From positions 26,877,307 to 26,941,306 of the forward strand of contig NC_068343.1 in NCBI RefSeq assembly GCF_014633365.1: a DNA stretch of 64,000 nucleotides. The letters are read 5' to 3'. Of this stretch, positions 55,257-64,000 are shown piece by piece (position 1 is the first letter of the stretch; each line of letters begins with the position of its first letter). Origin of the DNA: Diospyros lotus. Lineage: Eukaryota; Streptophyta; Magnoliopsida; Ericales; Ebenaceae. A program made the position numbers and the translations under genes. Below the pieces are notes generated by a model. The model worked only from the letters and a program-made list of their open reading frames with translations. It searched no databases and was not told the DNA's origin.

Positions 55257-56450
55257 CTAAACATCTGGAGAGATGGATGAAGGAGAAGACTGGGCAGATG
55301 AAGGAGAGTCAACTGGTGGAATGGATGGAGATGCAGCAGGTGGAGGAAACTGAGAGGAGAACATCTGAATAAGGTACCCCATTTGAGAAGATAGATCTTC
55401 TTGCTGCTGATGAAGACTCTGTAGATCTAGTCTGACTTCTTCTCTAAATTCTTGTAGACTGGCTTCAACTTTTGATAGGTCTAATTTAAGATCTGCCATT
55501 CCTTGAACCACTAAGTCTTCATGAGATGACGATGGTCCTTCTGATCTTCTTTTCTTGCTAGGCCTTTCAAGTTTGTCTGCTTTAACCCATTCCCCATCCC
55601 TGTTTGCATAGCCAGTTCTAATAGGTGTCTTGTCATTAATGTGTTGAGATTGGTTGAGATACACTTTTCTAGCACTGTCCATGTCTCCAACCAGACGATC
55701 TAGTAAAAGACTGACTGCCATACCATAAGGAAGGGACCTAGTTTTTGTGGAAAGAGCACCTACCATCAAGTTGATCATCAGATAACACAGATTTGGCCTT
55801 CTCCGGGCCTTAATACATTGGAGTAGCCACAAGTCAAGTCTTGTAACAAGAGAGAAACTTCCATTTCTAGGGTTAATCATCTGACAACAAATAAGATGAA
55901 GAATCCTAGTATTCAAGTCCATTTTTGATGTGTCAGAAATCTTAGATGTAAGTGAGTCATCTCCTATGACTTCTTTACTGGCTTGAAGAAAATCTTGAGT
56001 CCAGGAAGCATAGTCCTCTCCATCTAAAGGGATTTTAAACTGTTCGTGGATTAGCATCATGGTGATTTCCATATGAACATCCCCAATGTTAGTCTTAAAC
56101 TTTTTATCCGATTTTCTCTTATGATAGATATTGTTGGCATTGGAATAAAAAGCCCTAACCACATCTTCATATATGCATCGATGAATTGTTAAGAAATCCC
56201 ACCAACCGAAATCCTTAAATGTCTGAATGTAGGGAAAACCAATGGATTCTAGAAATGATAAGTCCAAATAACGACCTTCAAGGACCTCACGAGACTCAAA
56301 GTACATGGAATACCTTTCTTGTTGCTCTTCAGAAATGAAAAGTTGGATTTGAGGTCTCGGATGGGACGAAGGACGGCTTGAAGAACCCGATTCTTTTTCC
56401 TTTCCTTTTCCTTTGCCTTTGCCCTTGTCTGTGTTCTTAGTCCTTGCCAT
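55257..56450 (-). CDS. ORF in the env position of the SIRE-like element (putative plant transposon protein)
   Basis: The 397-residue open frame uses the start MARTKNTDKGKGKGKGKEKE. The frame is open further upstream, to 56606, and that extension encodes a hydrophobic run (FARLLLLCLSLLLCFVF), but the basic MARTK start is typical of the family. Residues about 40-280 (EEQQERYSMYFESREVLEGR, DFGWWDFLTIHRCIYEDVVR, LNTRILHLICCQMINPRNGS, SLPYGMAVSLLLDRLVGDM) have the layout of the 'putative plant transposon protein' domain found beside many plant retroelements. A coiled coil follows (about 315-360), then a Pro/Ser tail. It is intact, unlike pol. Its function is unknown. A retroviral envelope role is not supported. 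Confidence 0.7.
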   Translation of the reverse strand: MARTKNTDKGKGKGKGKEKESGSSSRPSSHPRPQIQLFISEEQQERYSMYFESREVLEGRYLDLSFLESIGFPYIQTFKDFGWWDFLTIHRCIYEDVVRAFYSNANNIYHKRKSDKKFKTNIGDVHMEITMMLIHEQFKIPLDGEDYASWTQDFLQASKEVIGDDSLTSKISDTSKMDLNTRILHLICCQMINPRNGSFSLVTRLDLWLLQCIKARRRPNLCYLMINLMVGALSTKTRSLPYGMAVSLLLDRLVGDMDSARKVYLNQSQHINDKTPIRTGYANRDGEWVKADKLERPSKKRRSEGPSSSHEDLVVQGMADLKLDLSKVEASLQEFREEVRLDLQSLHQQQEDLSSQMGYLIQMFSSQFPPPAASPSIPPVDSPSSAQSSPSSISPDV

Positions 56451-56694
56451 ATGGAATGATTGAAACACGAAGCAGAGCAAAAGGGATAGACAGAGCAAGA
56501 GTAACCGTGCGAAATGACCGAAAGATCGGGCGACAGCTAGAGCCGAGGGATACCGGATGAAATGAAGTGCTTTGGCACTTTGATGGAGCACGAGAAAGCA
56601 AAACAACCGAATGCACTAGGTTAAAGAAAATTCGGTACTTCAAGAGGAGGGAAGCGACAACACGGACGGTTAGGGTTTTAAAAAAAAATAGGGG

Positions 56695-56925
56695 CCGATA
56701 GTCGCCTGGTCTTTAAATAGGCGCGATGGGATAGTCGACAGATGATAAGGATTGTCGACTATTTTATTAAAGGAACAAGGAAATAGTCGACAGATGCAAA
56801 ATAGCTGTCGACTAATTTGGCTTACACAAGGCGAATAGTTGACTAGGCTGAACCTGCTGTCGACTATCTCTCAATGACTTAGTCAACACTAGCACAACTG
56901 TTGTCGACTATATTTGAGAATAAGA
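56695..56925 (-). promoter_or_regulatory. GTCGAC motif module with TATA-like box upstream of the env-position ORF
   Basis: Six GTCGAC sites, mostly as ATAGTCGACAGATG or GTCGACTA, plus two decayed ones (GTTGAC, GTCAAC), lie between 56734 and 56920. A minus-strand TATTTAAAG (56712-56720) lies between them and the ORF, followed by AAAACCCTAACCGTCCG. The same motif array forms the U3 part of the element's LTR at 62567-62890. Position and orientation suggest an internal promoter for the ORF. Confidence 0.55.
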
Positions 56926-57082
56926 CTGATAAACTTGCAGAGATGCCCCAAACATCACAAATGAATTTTGGCTCGTCAACATTCTGTCAATTATATATAT
57001 TGATTTGACAGAATTGAATCTTGGCCTTATCAATAATATATATGTATAAAACAAACATTAGAAAGGAGCACAACACACTTAC

Positions 57083-57397
57083 TCATGTTATGATTAATCC
57101 CAGTTCACTTCTAAAATATTCAAACTTTTCTCTATCAAGAGGTTTTGTAAAGATATCTGCTACTTGATGATTTGTATCTATGAATTCAAGACTTATGTCT
57201 CCTTTTTGAACATGGTCTCTAATAAAATGATGTTTTACTTCTATATGTTTAGTTCTTGCATGAAACACTGGATTTTTTGTCAAAGCTATAGCACTAGTAT
57301 TGTCACATTTTATTGGGATGTTTTGAAGCCTTATGCCATAGTCTTCTACTTGGTATTTCATCCATAATATTTGAGCACAACAATTTCCAGCTGCTAC
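57083..57397 (-). pseudogene. SIRE-like RNase H, C-terminal part
   Basis: IPIKCDNTSAIALTKNPVFH (catalytic Asp), ARTKHIEVKHHFIRDHVQKG and HQVADIFTKPLDREKFEYFR end the pol frame. It is in the same frame as the upstream segment but separated by a stop, where EAEY-type sequence reads EAK-stop. The catalytic Glu is replaced by Lys there. Confidence 0.85.
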
Positions 57398-58549
57398 TTA
57401 CTTAGCCTCAGTAGATGATAGAGCCACTGTATTTTGTTTTCTACTTGACCACGATACCAAACAATTTCCTAAGAATTGACATGAACCACTTGTACTTTTT
57501 CTATCTATTTTACATCCATCATAATCTGCATTAGTGTATGCTACTAGTTTAAAAATATTTGATTTTGCATAAAATAGTTCTAGATTTGTAGATCCTTTTA
57601 GGTATCTCAAAATTCTTTTAACTGCTTTCAAGTGAGATTCTTTGGGATTAGATTGGAACCTAGCACATAAGCACACACTAAACATAATATCAGGTCTACT
57701 AGCTGTTAAATAAAGCAGAGAGCCAATCATACTTCTATACAGCTTGTTATCTACAACTTTCCCTAATTCATCTTTATCTAGGCTTTGAGAACTACTCATA
57801 GGTGTAGCCATAGGTTTACAATCTTGAACATCAAACCTTTTGAGAAGATCTCTTATGTATTTTTGTTGAGAAATATATATACCTTCTTCTTCTTGTTTTA
57901 TTTGCAATCCTAGAAAGTACTTAAGTTCACCCATCATACTCATCTTAAATTCTTCTTGCATAAGAATTGCAAATTGATCACATAGAGATTTATTTGTAGA
58001 TCCAAAAATGATGTCATCCACATATATTTGAACTAATAAGATGTCCTTATCATGACTTCTTATAAATAATGTTGTAACTATTTGGCCTCTTTTAAATCCT
58101 TTTTCTAAGAGAAACTTACTAAGTCTCTCATACCAAGCTCTAGGGGCTTGTTTTAGACCATATAAAGTTTTAGATAATTTGAACACATGGTCTTCATATT
58201 TGTGATTTTCAAATCTCGGGGGTTGTTCTACATAAACTTCTTCATTAATATACCCATTTAAGAAAGCACTCTTAACATCCATTTGATATAATTTGAAGTT
58301 TTTGAAACAAGCAAATGCTAACAACATTCTTATGGCTTCCAACCTAGCAACAGGGGCATAAGTTTCATCATAATCTATACCTTCTTCTCGACTATAACCT
58401 TGAGCCACTAACCTTGCTTTGTTTCTAGTTACAACTCCATTTTCATCCATCTTATTTCTAAATACCCATTTTGTGCCTATAATAGGATAATCCTTTGGTC
58501 TTGGCACTAGTTTCCAAACTTTACTTCTTTCAAATTGATTTAGTTCTTC
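57398..58549 (-). pseudogene. SIRE-like reverse transcriptase and RNase H start
   Basis: [60 protein letters not shown] and [20 protein letters not shown] lead to the catalytic [31 protein letters not shown] and [20 protein letters not shown] follow. A single in-frame stop at 58552-58550 (TAA where CAA would be expected) separates it from protease-integrase, and TAA at 57400-57398 ends it. Otherwise it is intact. Confidence 0.9.
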
Positions 58550-60154
58550 TTACATGGCAATAATCCAATTTTCATCTTCTAAAGCTTCTTTGATATTTTT
58601 GGGTTCAACTTGAGATAGGAAGGCAGCACATTGGCATTCATTCCTAATGGAAGATCTAGTTCTAATGCCTTTGGATGGATCTCCTAAGATTTCATTCATT
58701 TTGACATATTTCCTTTCTCTTGGAAATGTTGGTTCTTTTTCAAATTGATGTTCTTGATCTTCTTCAAATGAAACGTTTTCTTGAGCATTAGACTCATTTT
58801 GTCTTATAGAAAGTTTTTCAAAATTTTGAGTTACATTATTTTCACCATCTTCTCTAGGTTTTGGAACCTCAAGGCTTATATCATCAACTATAACTTGGAT
58901 TGTTTCCTCTACCAATAGGGTTCTTTTGTTGAATACCCTATAACATTTACTTTGAGATGAATAACTTAAGAATATACCTTCATCACTTTTAGCATCAAAT
59001 TTACCTAGAGATTCTTTTCCATTGTTGAGAATATAACAAGTACTACCAAACACATGAAAATGACTTATGTTGGGTTTTCTTCCTTTAAATAATTCATATG
59101 GAGTCTTTTTCAATAAAGGCCTCATTGAAACTCTATTTAAAATATGGCAGGCAGTATGCACAGCTTCTGCCCAAAAGTACTTAGGAAGGTTTTTATCACA
59201 AAGTATTGTTTTAGCCATTTCTTGTAAAGATCTATTCTTTCTTTCTACTACACCATTTTGTTGAGGAGTCCTAGCACAAGAAAAGTTATGATCTATTCCA
59301 TTTTCTTTACAAAACAGTTTGAATGATTCATTTTCAAATTCTCCTCTATGATCACTTTTAATTTTTGAAATACAAAAGCCTTTTTCTCTTTGAATTCTTT
59401 TACTAAATATTTCAAATGACTTAAATGTTTCATTTTTAGATGCAAGAAAAATTACCCATGTGAATCTAGAATAATCATCTACTATAACTAAAACATATTG
59501 TTTACCTCCTAAGCTTAGAGTCCTCATTGGACCAAATAAGTCTAAGTGAAGTAGTGTTAGAGGTCTAGATGTTGATACTTCATTTATTGGTTTGAATGAT
59601 ATACTGATTTGTTTGCCTTTCATGCAAGTGCCACAAATGTGATCTCTTTCAAATTTAAGCTTAGGCAATCCAATAACAAGATCATGTTTCACTAACTTGT
59701 TTATTAGGTTCATACTAGCATGCCCTAACCTATTATGCCACAGCCAAGAATATTGAGATGAATTTGCAACTAAACAGTTTTCCATTTTGGGAGATTCTAG
59801 GAATGTGAGATAGATGTTTCCTACTCTATTTCCTTTTAATTTTATTTCTTTTGACTTAGAGCACACAACTTTACAAGAGTTAACATCAAAACAAACTTCA
59901 TAGTTTAAATCACACAGTTGACTAATACTAATCAAATTATGTTTAAGACCATCAACAAGAAACACATTCTCTAAAGTAATATTTTCAAAAGAAATAGAAC
60001 CCATACCTATAATCTTACCTTGAGAATTGTCACCATAGAAAACCTTACCTCCTTCCTTGAGAACAATGTTGCTGAGAAGATCTTGATCTCCTGTCATGTG
60101 CCTTGAGCAGCCACTATCAAGGAACCACTTGCTCCTTGGATCATTTGAAACCAA
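58550..60154 (-). pseudogene. SIRE-like protease and integrase
   Basis: SKWFLDSGCSRHMTGD is the protease active site (DSG). YSWLWHNRLGHASMNLINKL and HICGTCMKGKQ form the zinc domain. LHLDLFGPM, IKSDHRGEFENESF and PQQNGVVERKNRSLQEMAK hold the three catalytic acids, all present. HVFGSTCYILNNGKESLGKF and GIFLSYSSQSKCYRVFN belong to the C-terminal domain. The 534-residue frame has no internal stop. The gag-pol junction upstream (60155-60254) contains stops and a frame change. Confidence 0.9.
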
Positions 60155-60254
60155 TGCAGCCTACACAAGAAATCATTCACGTTGTTCCCTTTGGTACCCA
60201 CATCTTCTTGGGTCCATTCTTATTAGAAGATACTACATCTTTAGGAACCCAAAC

Positions 60255-61802
60255 TTATTTGAATTTTTGAGGAAAATTTCGTATGAAACATTTGTTAATC
60301 GAGTGACCATCTTTTTCACAGTAGTGACAGGTAATACCTCTTTTTGAAAACTTTGGTTTGAAAAATGGTTTTCTTTGAATAAATTTTTGGTTTGCTGCTT
60401 TAACAAACACTGTTTTACTAGAGCTTACTTGGAATGGATCAAATCCAATTCCTTGTTTATTTCCAAAGTTTCTTTGAGCTCCAAGTATCATTTCTAGTTT
60501 ATTTTTACCTTCAACCAACTTTTCTAACGATTCCTTCATGTCTTTGTTTTCTTTCAAAAGATTTTCCTTTTCAGCACTTAAACTGTTTCTTTCATTTTCT
60601 AACAGTTCTATTTTAACATTCAGATTATTTACCTCATTTTCTAAGGAATTTAATTCTCTTTTTAAATCAATATTTTTCTCATTCATATGCTCACATTCAC
60701 ATAGCAAGTCATTAAATGCATCATGAAGTTCTTCAAAAGTAAAGTCAGAGGATAGATTAGGATGCTGAGAATTTACCTCATCCTCAATATTGGCCATCAA
60801 GCAAATGTTGGCAACTTCATCATCTTGAGACTCATCACTTGATGAGAGATCTTCTTCACCCCATGCAGCTAGAGCCTTTTTCTTCATTTTCCTTTCCTTG
60901 CGATCCATCTTTTTCAGTTGGGGGCAGTCACTTCTAATGTGACCTAGCTTCTTACATTCAAAACATCGAAGCTCATTAGATGGATTAGACTCTTTTTGAT
61001 CTTTTTCTTTCCGAAATGTCTTCCTTTGATTAAACCTACCTTTCTTCATAAATTTCTTAAATTTCCTAGCTAACAGAGCAAAATCATCATCTTCACTGTC
61101 CTGAGAGTCTTTTTCTTCTTTTTCAACTTTAAAGGCTACATTCTTATCTTTCTTTGGTTCAGTATTATCACTTCCTTTCATCATGATTTCATAAGTCATT
61201 AGTGATCCTAGTAGATTATCAAATTCAAGTTTGTCTAAATCTTTTGCCTCAGTAATAACAGTGACTTTAGGATCCCATGATCTAGGTAAGCTTCTTAGAA
61301 TCTTCCTAACTTTTTCACCATTTGTAAAAGTTTTTCCTAGAGACTCTAAAGTTGAAACAATATCATTAAATCTGGTGTACATGTCTTTAATAGATTCATC
61401 TTCTTTCATAGTAAATAATTCATAGTTATGAACCAGAATATTTATTTTTGTTTCTTTTACCTGGTTTGTACCCTCATGAGTTACCTCCAGTTTATCCCAA
61501 ATTTCCTTTGCTGTTTTGCATGTTGATATTCGGTTGAATTCCTCTGGGCATAGTGCACAAATCAATGTGTTCATTGCTTTTGCATTTGTCTCCATACTCA
61601 TTCTCTTTTCAGCTGTCCATTTGTCCATCTTTTCCATGTCAGCCAAGGTGACTCCTTTCATAATAGCTTGCATAAGACTTGAGTCCTGCATAAGATAGAT
61701 ATTCATTCTAGTTTTCCAGTAATTGTAGTTAGTACCATCAAAATAAGGTGGACGAGAAGTACTCTGTCCTTCATGATGAGAGGAGCTAGAAAAGTATGCC
61801 AT
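60255..61802 (-). CDS. SIRE-like gag
   Basis: The 515-residue frame starts MAYFSSSSHHEGQSTSRPPY, followed by FDGTNYNYWKTRMNIYL. It includes EEFNRISTCKTAKEIWDKLE and MYTRFNDIVSTLESLGKTFT (the copia gag core), a zinc knuckle CFECKKLGHIRSDC near residue 280, a predicted coiled coil at about 375-445 (INDL-x repeats such as LNSLENEVNNLNVKIELLEN), and a second knuckle CHYCEKDGHSINKC near the end. It is complete, without stops, ending at TAA. Gag packages the RNA into particles in the cytoplasm. The long coiled coil and second knuckle are typical of SIRE gag. Confidence 0.9.
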   Translation of the reverse strand: MAYFSSSSHHEGQSTSRPPYFDGTNYNYWKTRMNIYLMQDSSLMQAIMKGVTLADMEKMDKWTAEKRMSMETNAKAMNTLICALCPEEFNRISTCKTAKEIWDKLEVTHEGTNQVKETKINILVHNYELFTMKEDESIKDMYTRFNDIVSTLESLGKTFTNGEKVRKILRSLPRSWDPKVTVITEAKDLDKLEFDNLLGSLMTYEIMMKGSDNTEPKKDKNVAFKVEKEEKDSQDSEDDDFALLARKFKKFMKKGRFNQRKTFRKEKDQKESNPSNELRCFECKKLGHIRSDCPQLKKMDRKERKMKKKALAAWGEEDLSSSDESQDDEVANICLMANIEDEVNSQHPNLSSDFTFEELHDAFNDLLCECEHMNEKNIDLKRELNSLENEVNNLNVKIELLENERNSLSAEKENLLKENKDMKESLEKLVEGKNKLEMILGAQRNFGNKQGIGFDPFQVSSSKTVFVKAANQKFIQRKPFFKPKFSKRGITCHYCEKDGHSINKCFIRNFPQKFK

Positions 61803-61856
61803 TATGTGGATCTTGACCCTAGGTTGTTAGACCTAATTGAAAACAATGGGAACCAC

Positions 61857-61870
61857 GCTCTAATACCAAT
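61857..61870 (-). other. Primer binding site of the SIRE-like element
   Basis: The minus strand reads ATTGGTATTAGAGC directly next to the 5' LTR, one mismatch from the methionine-tRNA PBS. It confirms the leftward orientation. Confidence 0.85.
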
Positions 61871-62566
61871 TGATAGAATTGAGCTGATGTGGTATCCACC
61901 AAGAGGGGGGGTGAATTGGTATATAAAAAAAATTTCTTTTGGAAAGTGAAAATATTTTTGTGTAAAGAGGAATAATTATGAGGTCTTATTGATGATTTCA
62001 CAAAGTCAAAAGTGCAACGATGCAAGCTTAAAAGAGAAAGTATAAAGAGCAGTGAAGACACAGATTTATAGTGATTCAGCCTTCCAAGCTTAATCAACTA
62101 CCTTAGTTATCCACTAAGGATTTTAAAACCAATATCACTATCAACCCCCTACTCAATATGAGTAGGTCCTCTAGTCCTTGACTAGGCAATGTACAACCTC
62201 CCAATTTAATGGGCCCTCTAGCTACTGCTAGGAAGAAATACAAACAATGAAGTAGAGAATCTAAGGGTACAACTCTTAGTTACAATTTCTCTCTTTAAAT
62301 AAATAAACGAGGCTTAAAAGTAATAGAACATTATATATCAAAGCCTCTTAAATGAGAGTATAGAGAGAAAGAAAGATAAAATTCAATGTAACAGTGAAGG
62401 CACGATCGTTCAAGATATTCAATGTTTTTCCAGCAACCTTTAATGCATCTTCAACCACCTATTTATAGTTGATGGTGGGTATGTTTGAATTTTGGACCGT
62501 TGTGGGTGGTTGGCGAGCATTTAATGCACCAAAAACTAGCCGTTATAAAATCTGTGAAACACAATA

Positions 62567-62888
62567 GTCGACAGAGAAAAGGATTAGTCGACTATTTTTA
62601 CAAGTAAAATTAAGAATAGTCGACAGACATATATTGATAGTCGACTATTTCTAATACAAAAATCCAATAGTCGACAGACATACTTGAATAGTCGACAGAT
62701 GCTGAAATGTGAAGAAATTTTTGAATTTCATGAACAAAAATAGTCGACAGATATGAAGGCATAGTCGACTATCCTTACTCGATAGTCGACAGATGTTAAA
62801 ATAGTCGACAGATGCTTGAATAGTCGACAGAACAATCAAAATAGTCGACTATTTCAAAGCATAGTCAACAGAATGAACCTGATAGTCG
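62567..62888. promoter_or_regulatory. Array of GTCGAC palindromes in SIRE LTR U3
   Basis: Thirteen exact GTCGAC sites, generally within ATAGTCGACAGAT or ATAGTCGACTATTT, lie in 320 bp, plus one decayed GTCAAC. They are upstream (in element orientation) of the TATA candidate, where enhancer elements are expected. Related AGTCGACT/GTTGACT motifs occur in the other SIRE LTRs at 18000-18650 and 25500-25690. Confidence 0.65.
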
Positions 62889-62965
62889 ACTATCCTTTTG
62901 AAAATCTTGAATTTTCAATACATCCTTATTTGATTCTTTAAAGACTCATTTTGATTATCTTGAAA

Positions 62966-63110
62966 GCAAGTTGAGATTATCAAAAGTATGATTTGAAACA
63001 AATTATTCTTAACAAGCAAGTTGAGATTATCAAAAGTATGATTTGAAACAAATTATTCTTAACAAGCAAGTTGAGATTATCAAAAGTATAATTTGAAACA
63101 AATCATTCTT
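62966..63110. repeat. Three tandem 50-bp repeats in SIRE LTR
   Basis: GCAAGTTGAGATTATCAAAA starts at 62966, 63016 and 63066. The first two units are identical over the 50 bp, and the third has two or three changes. Confidence 0.92.
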
Positions 63111-63258
63111 ACATCCATACTCAATATTTCATATCTTGTTTTAAGACTTATATACTAAAAAATGCATTTTCTCATTCATATAATCCACATAGTAGAAATT
63201 GATTTTCATATAGTCATTATCAAAACTATTTTATTACTAAGAGTGAAATATCAATTAT

Positions 63259-63856
63259 TTGCCAATCTATGCACTCACCAACTAAAAGACATCTTGAAGC
63301 AGCTCACCATATCCTCAAGTATCTCAAAGGCACACTCGAGAAAGGGGTTAATGTTCAAGAAAATTCAAGATAGAGGAATTAATGGGTATGCGGATTTAGA
63401 TTGGGCTGGTTCTATTGAGGATAATAGATCTACATTAGGGTATTGTACCAAGTTGTGGGGAAACCTAGTGATATGAAGAAGCAAGAAACAACAAGTTGTT
63501 GCTCGTAGCAGTGCAAAAGCTGAGTATAGAGCCATTGCTCAAGGGATTTGTGAGGTAATTAGGATAGAAAGATTGATGAAGGATCTATCTATGCCTGTAT
63601 CCTCTCCTAAATGGCTCTATAGTAACAACAAATCAGCTATCAACATTGTAAACAATCCGGTACAACATGACCGGATGAAGCATGTCAGAATTGATAGGCA
63701 CTTTGTCAAGCAAGAGATGGAAAAAGGAGATATAAGCCTTACTTATGTTTCTACTGAAGATCAGGAAGCAAATATCTTGACTAAGGTAATGCAGAAACAA
63801 GGGTTTGACTTACTTAGAGGCAAGCTAGGAATGATTGTTATCTATTCACTAACTTG
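63259..63856 (+). pseudogene. Copia-2 reverse transcriptase end and RNase H
   Basis: CQSMHSPTKRHLEAAHHILK resumes the RT end cut at 54944. After a frameshift near 63350 come INGYADLDWAGSIEDNRSTL (RNase H Asp), a TGA near 63475, VVARSSAKAEYRAIAQGICE (Glu kept as KAEY), WLYSNNKSAINIVNNPVQHD (Asp replaced by Asn) and a C-terminal end LLRGKLGMIVIYSLT with stop at 63855-63857. It is inactive. Confidence 0.85.
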
Positions 63857-63864
63857 AGGAGGGG
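63853..63864 (+). other. Polypurine tract of Copia-2
   Basis: CTTGAGGAGGGG directly precedes the TGTTGG start of the 3' LTR. The RNase H stop codon overlaps it, as is common in copia elements. Confidence 0.8.
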
Positions 63865-64000
63865 TGTTGGAAAAAGATAGAGATAAGGAAGAACAAATGG
63901 ATAAATGAATAAAGATCAAGGTCACAGAAAAAACCAAACTAAGAGATAAGAGAGAATAAGGATAAAGCAGCCTCAGAATATCCAAGTTCTTACTAGTCAA
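63865..64000 (+). repeat. 3' LTR of Copia-2, cut by window end
   Basis: TGTTGGAAAAAGATAGAGATAAGG aligns with the 5' LTR at 37996 over all 136 available bases. About 156 bp should remain outside, followed by the ATTAG duplication and the rest of Copia-1. Confidence 0.88.

Larger units (their letters stand above)
54945..63253 (-). mobile_element. SIRE-like Ty1/copia element with env-position ORF
   Basis: It starts TGATAGAATTGAG and ends GAAATATCA, flanked by the perfect duplication ATTAT (54940-54944 and 63254-63258). Removing it restores the Copia-2 RT frame (AISII then CQSMHSPTKRHLEA). Order leftwards is 5' LTR (63253-61871), PBS, gag (61802), protease-integrase, RT, RNase H (to 57083), an LTR-like motif module, an additional ORF (56450-55257), and a truncated 3' LTR (55037-54945). 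The shared LTR segment of about 93 bp has a single difference by eye, so this is the youngest insertion in the nest. Confidence 0.92.
61871..63253 (-). repeat. 5' LTR of the SIRE-like element (1383 bp)
   Basis: It begins TGATAGAATTGAGC and ends GAAATATCA. From the inner end outwards it shows GGGGGGTGAATTGG, which is standard near SIRE LTR 3' ends. A region follows with GAGGACCTACTCATATTGAG-type text and TATA candidates near 62465-62475 (CTATAAATAGG on minus). Beyond that lie 13 GTCGAC sites at 62567-62888 and three tandem 50-bp units at 62966-63110. Confidence 0.85.
34909..64000 (-). mobile_element. Copia-1: Ty1/copia element in intron 2 of the host gene, split by Copia-2
   Basis: Its 3' part is visible and reads leftwards: integrase fragment (37990-37255), reverse transcriptase (37100-35647), RNase H (35640-35221), polypurine tract (minus strand GAGGGGGAG at about 35221-35213), and LTR (35213-34909). 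At 37995 it is interrupted by Copia-2, whose right end is beyond the window. The 5' part of Copia-1 (rest of integrase, protease, gag, 5' LTR) should therefore lie past position 64000. The left border is inferred from the TG..CA rule only. Confidence 0.75.
37996..64000 (+). mobile_element. Copia-2: Ty1/copia element, interrupted by element X and a SIRE-like element
   Basis: The 5' LTR is 37996-38287, the PBS 38288-38299, and gag to early integrase 38362-39748. After element X come integrase and RT at 52521-54944. After the SIRE-like element come the RT end and RNase H at 63259-63856, the polypurine tract at 63853-63864, and the 3' LTR from 63865, cut by the window end. The left flank is ATTAG (37991-37995). 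The right duplication is outside. The joined domains are in normal order, which proves one ancestral element. Confidence 0.88.

Noticed and set aside
55257..56606. Calling the env-position ORF a retroviral envelope
   Set aside because: No convincing signal peptide with the MARTK start, no cleavage site, no fusion peptide and no C-terminal membrane anchor. The layout fits the plant transposon protein family instead.
62966..63110. CRISPR-like array of 50-bp repeats
   Set aside because: The units are direct tandem copies without unique spacers, inside a plant LTR.
1..64000. tRNA genes at the TGGTATCAGAGC sites
   Set aside because: Only the 12-18 nt primer-binding complement is present each time, with no cloverleaf.

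Overview
This window looks like nuclear DNA of a flowering plant, probably a eudicot. It has AT-rich spacers, intron-containing genes and plant-specific repeat families: a Mutator-like element with a Ulp1/DUF1985 passenger, SIRE-type and other Ty1/copia elements, Ty3/gypsy elements of Tat and chromovirus type, an RTE-type LINE and a CGGTTC-rich hAT-like element. There are no prokaryotic signals, no CRISPR array, and no tRNA or rRNA gene that I could recognise. The species cannot be named from the sequence.

Left part (1-12.9 kb). A decayed Mutator-like element (MULE) fits best. A mudrA-type transposase lies on + at 2-2556, broken by stops and frameshifts. A Ulp1-protease/DUF1985 pseudogene lies on - at 7070-10066, an arrangement reported for Kaonashi-type MULEs. 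Between and beyond them are families of palindromic GGGCTTTGTGG / GGGCTTCGT repeats, including five tandem units of alternating length (about 360 and 410-430 bp). Two solo LTRs interrupt the region: 4943-6681 (duplication CAACA) and 10501-12337 (duplication CGGGC).

Middle (13-26.3 kb). SIRE-like copia LTR remnants are cut by three insertions. One is a solo LTR (13970-17933, duplication CTTTG) that itself contains a second related LTR (15737-17642). Another is a Tat-type gypsy deletion derivative (19289-23887, duplication CTACT) that keeps gag and only the extreme end of pol. A further SIRE LTR closes the region at 26282.

Gene region (27.3-34.9 kb). A CGGTTC-rich hAT-like element (27334-28317) ends next to a probable host gene on +. 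Exon 1 has an ATG at 28711 and a donor at 28746/28747. Exon 2 is open for 607 nt (34211-34817). The two join in phase across a 5.5 kb intron containing a 5'-truncated RTE LINE (31276-32750, 10-bp duplication). I do not recognise the protein. The rest of the gene lies beyond the window.

Right part (34.9-64 kb). The second intron holds a retrotransposon nest. Copia-1 (-) is hit by Copia-2 (+, from 37996). Copia-2 is hit twice: by non-autonomous LTR element X (39749-52515) and by a SIRE-like element (54945-63253). X is hit by Copia-3, called Y here (-, 40129-49594). Y is hit by chromovirus Z (-, 43819-47992), which carries a foreign GC-rich block. Most junctions show 5-bp target duplications. 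Nearly every coding region is broken. The exception is the ORF of the SIRE-like element between pol and its 3' LTR, which is intact and has its own LTR-like upstream module.
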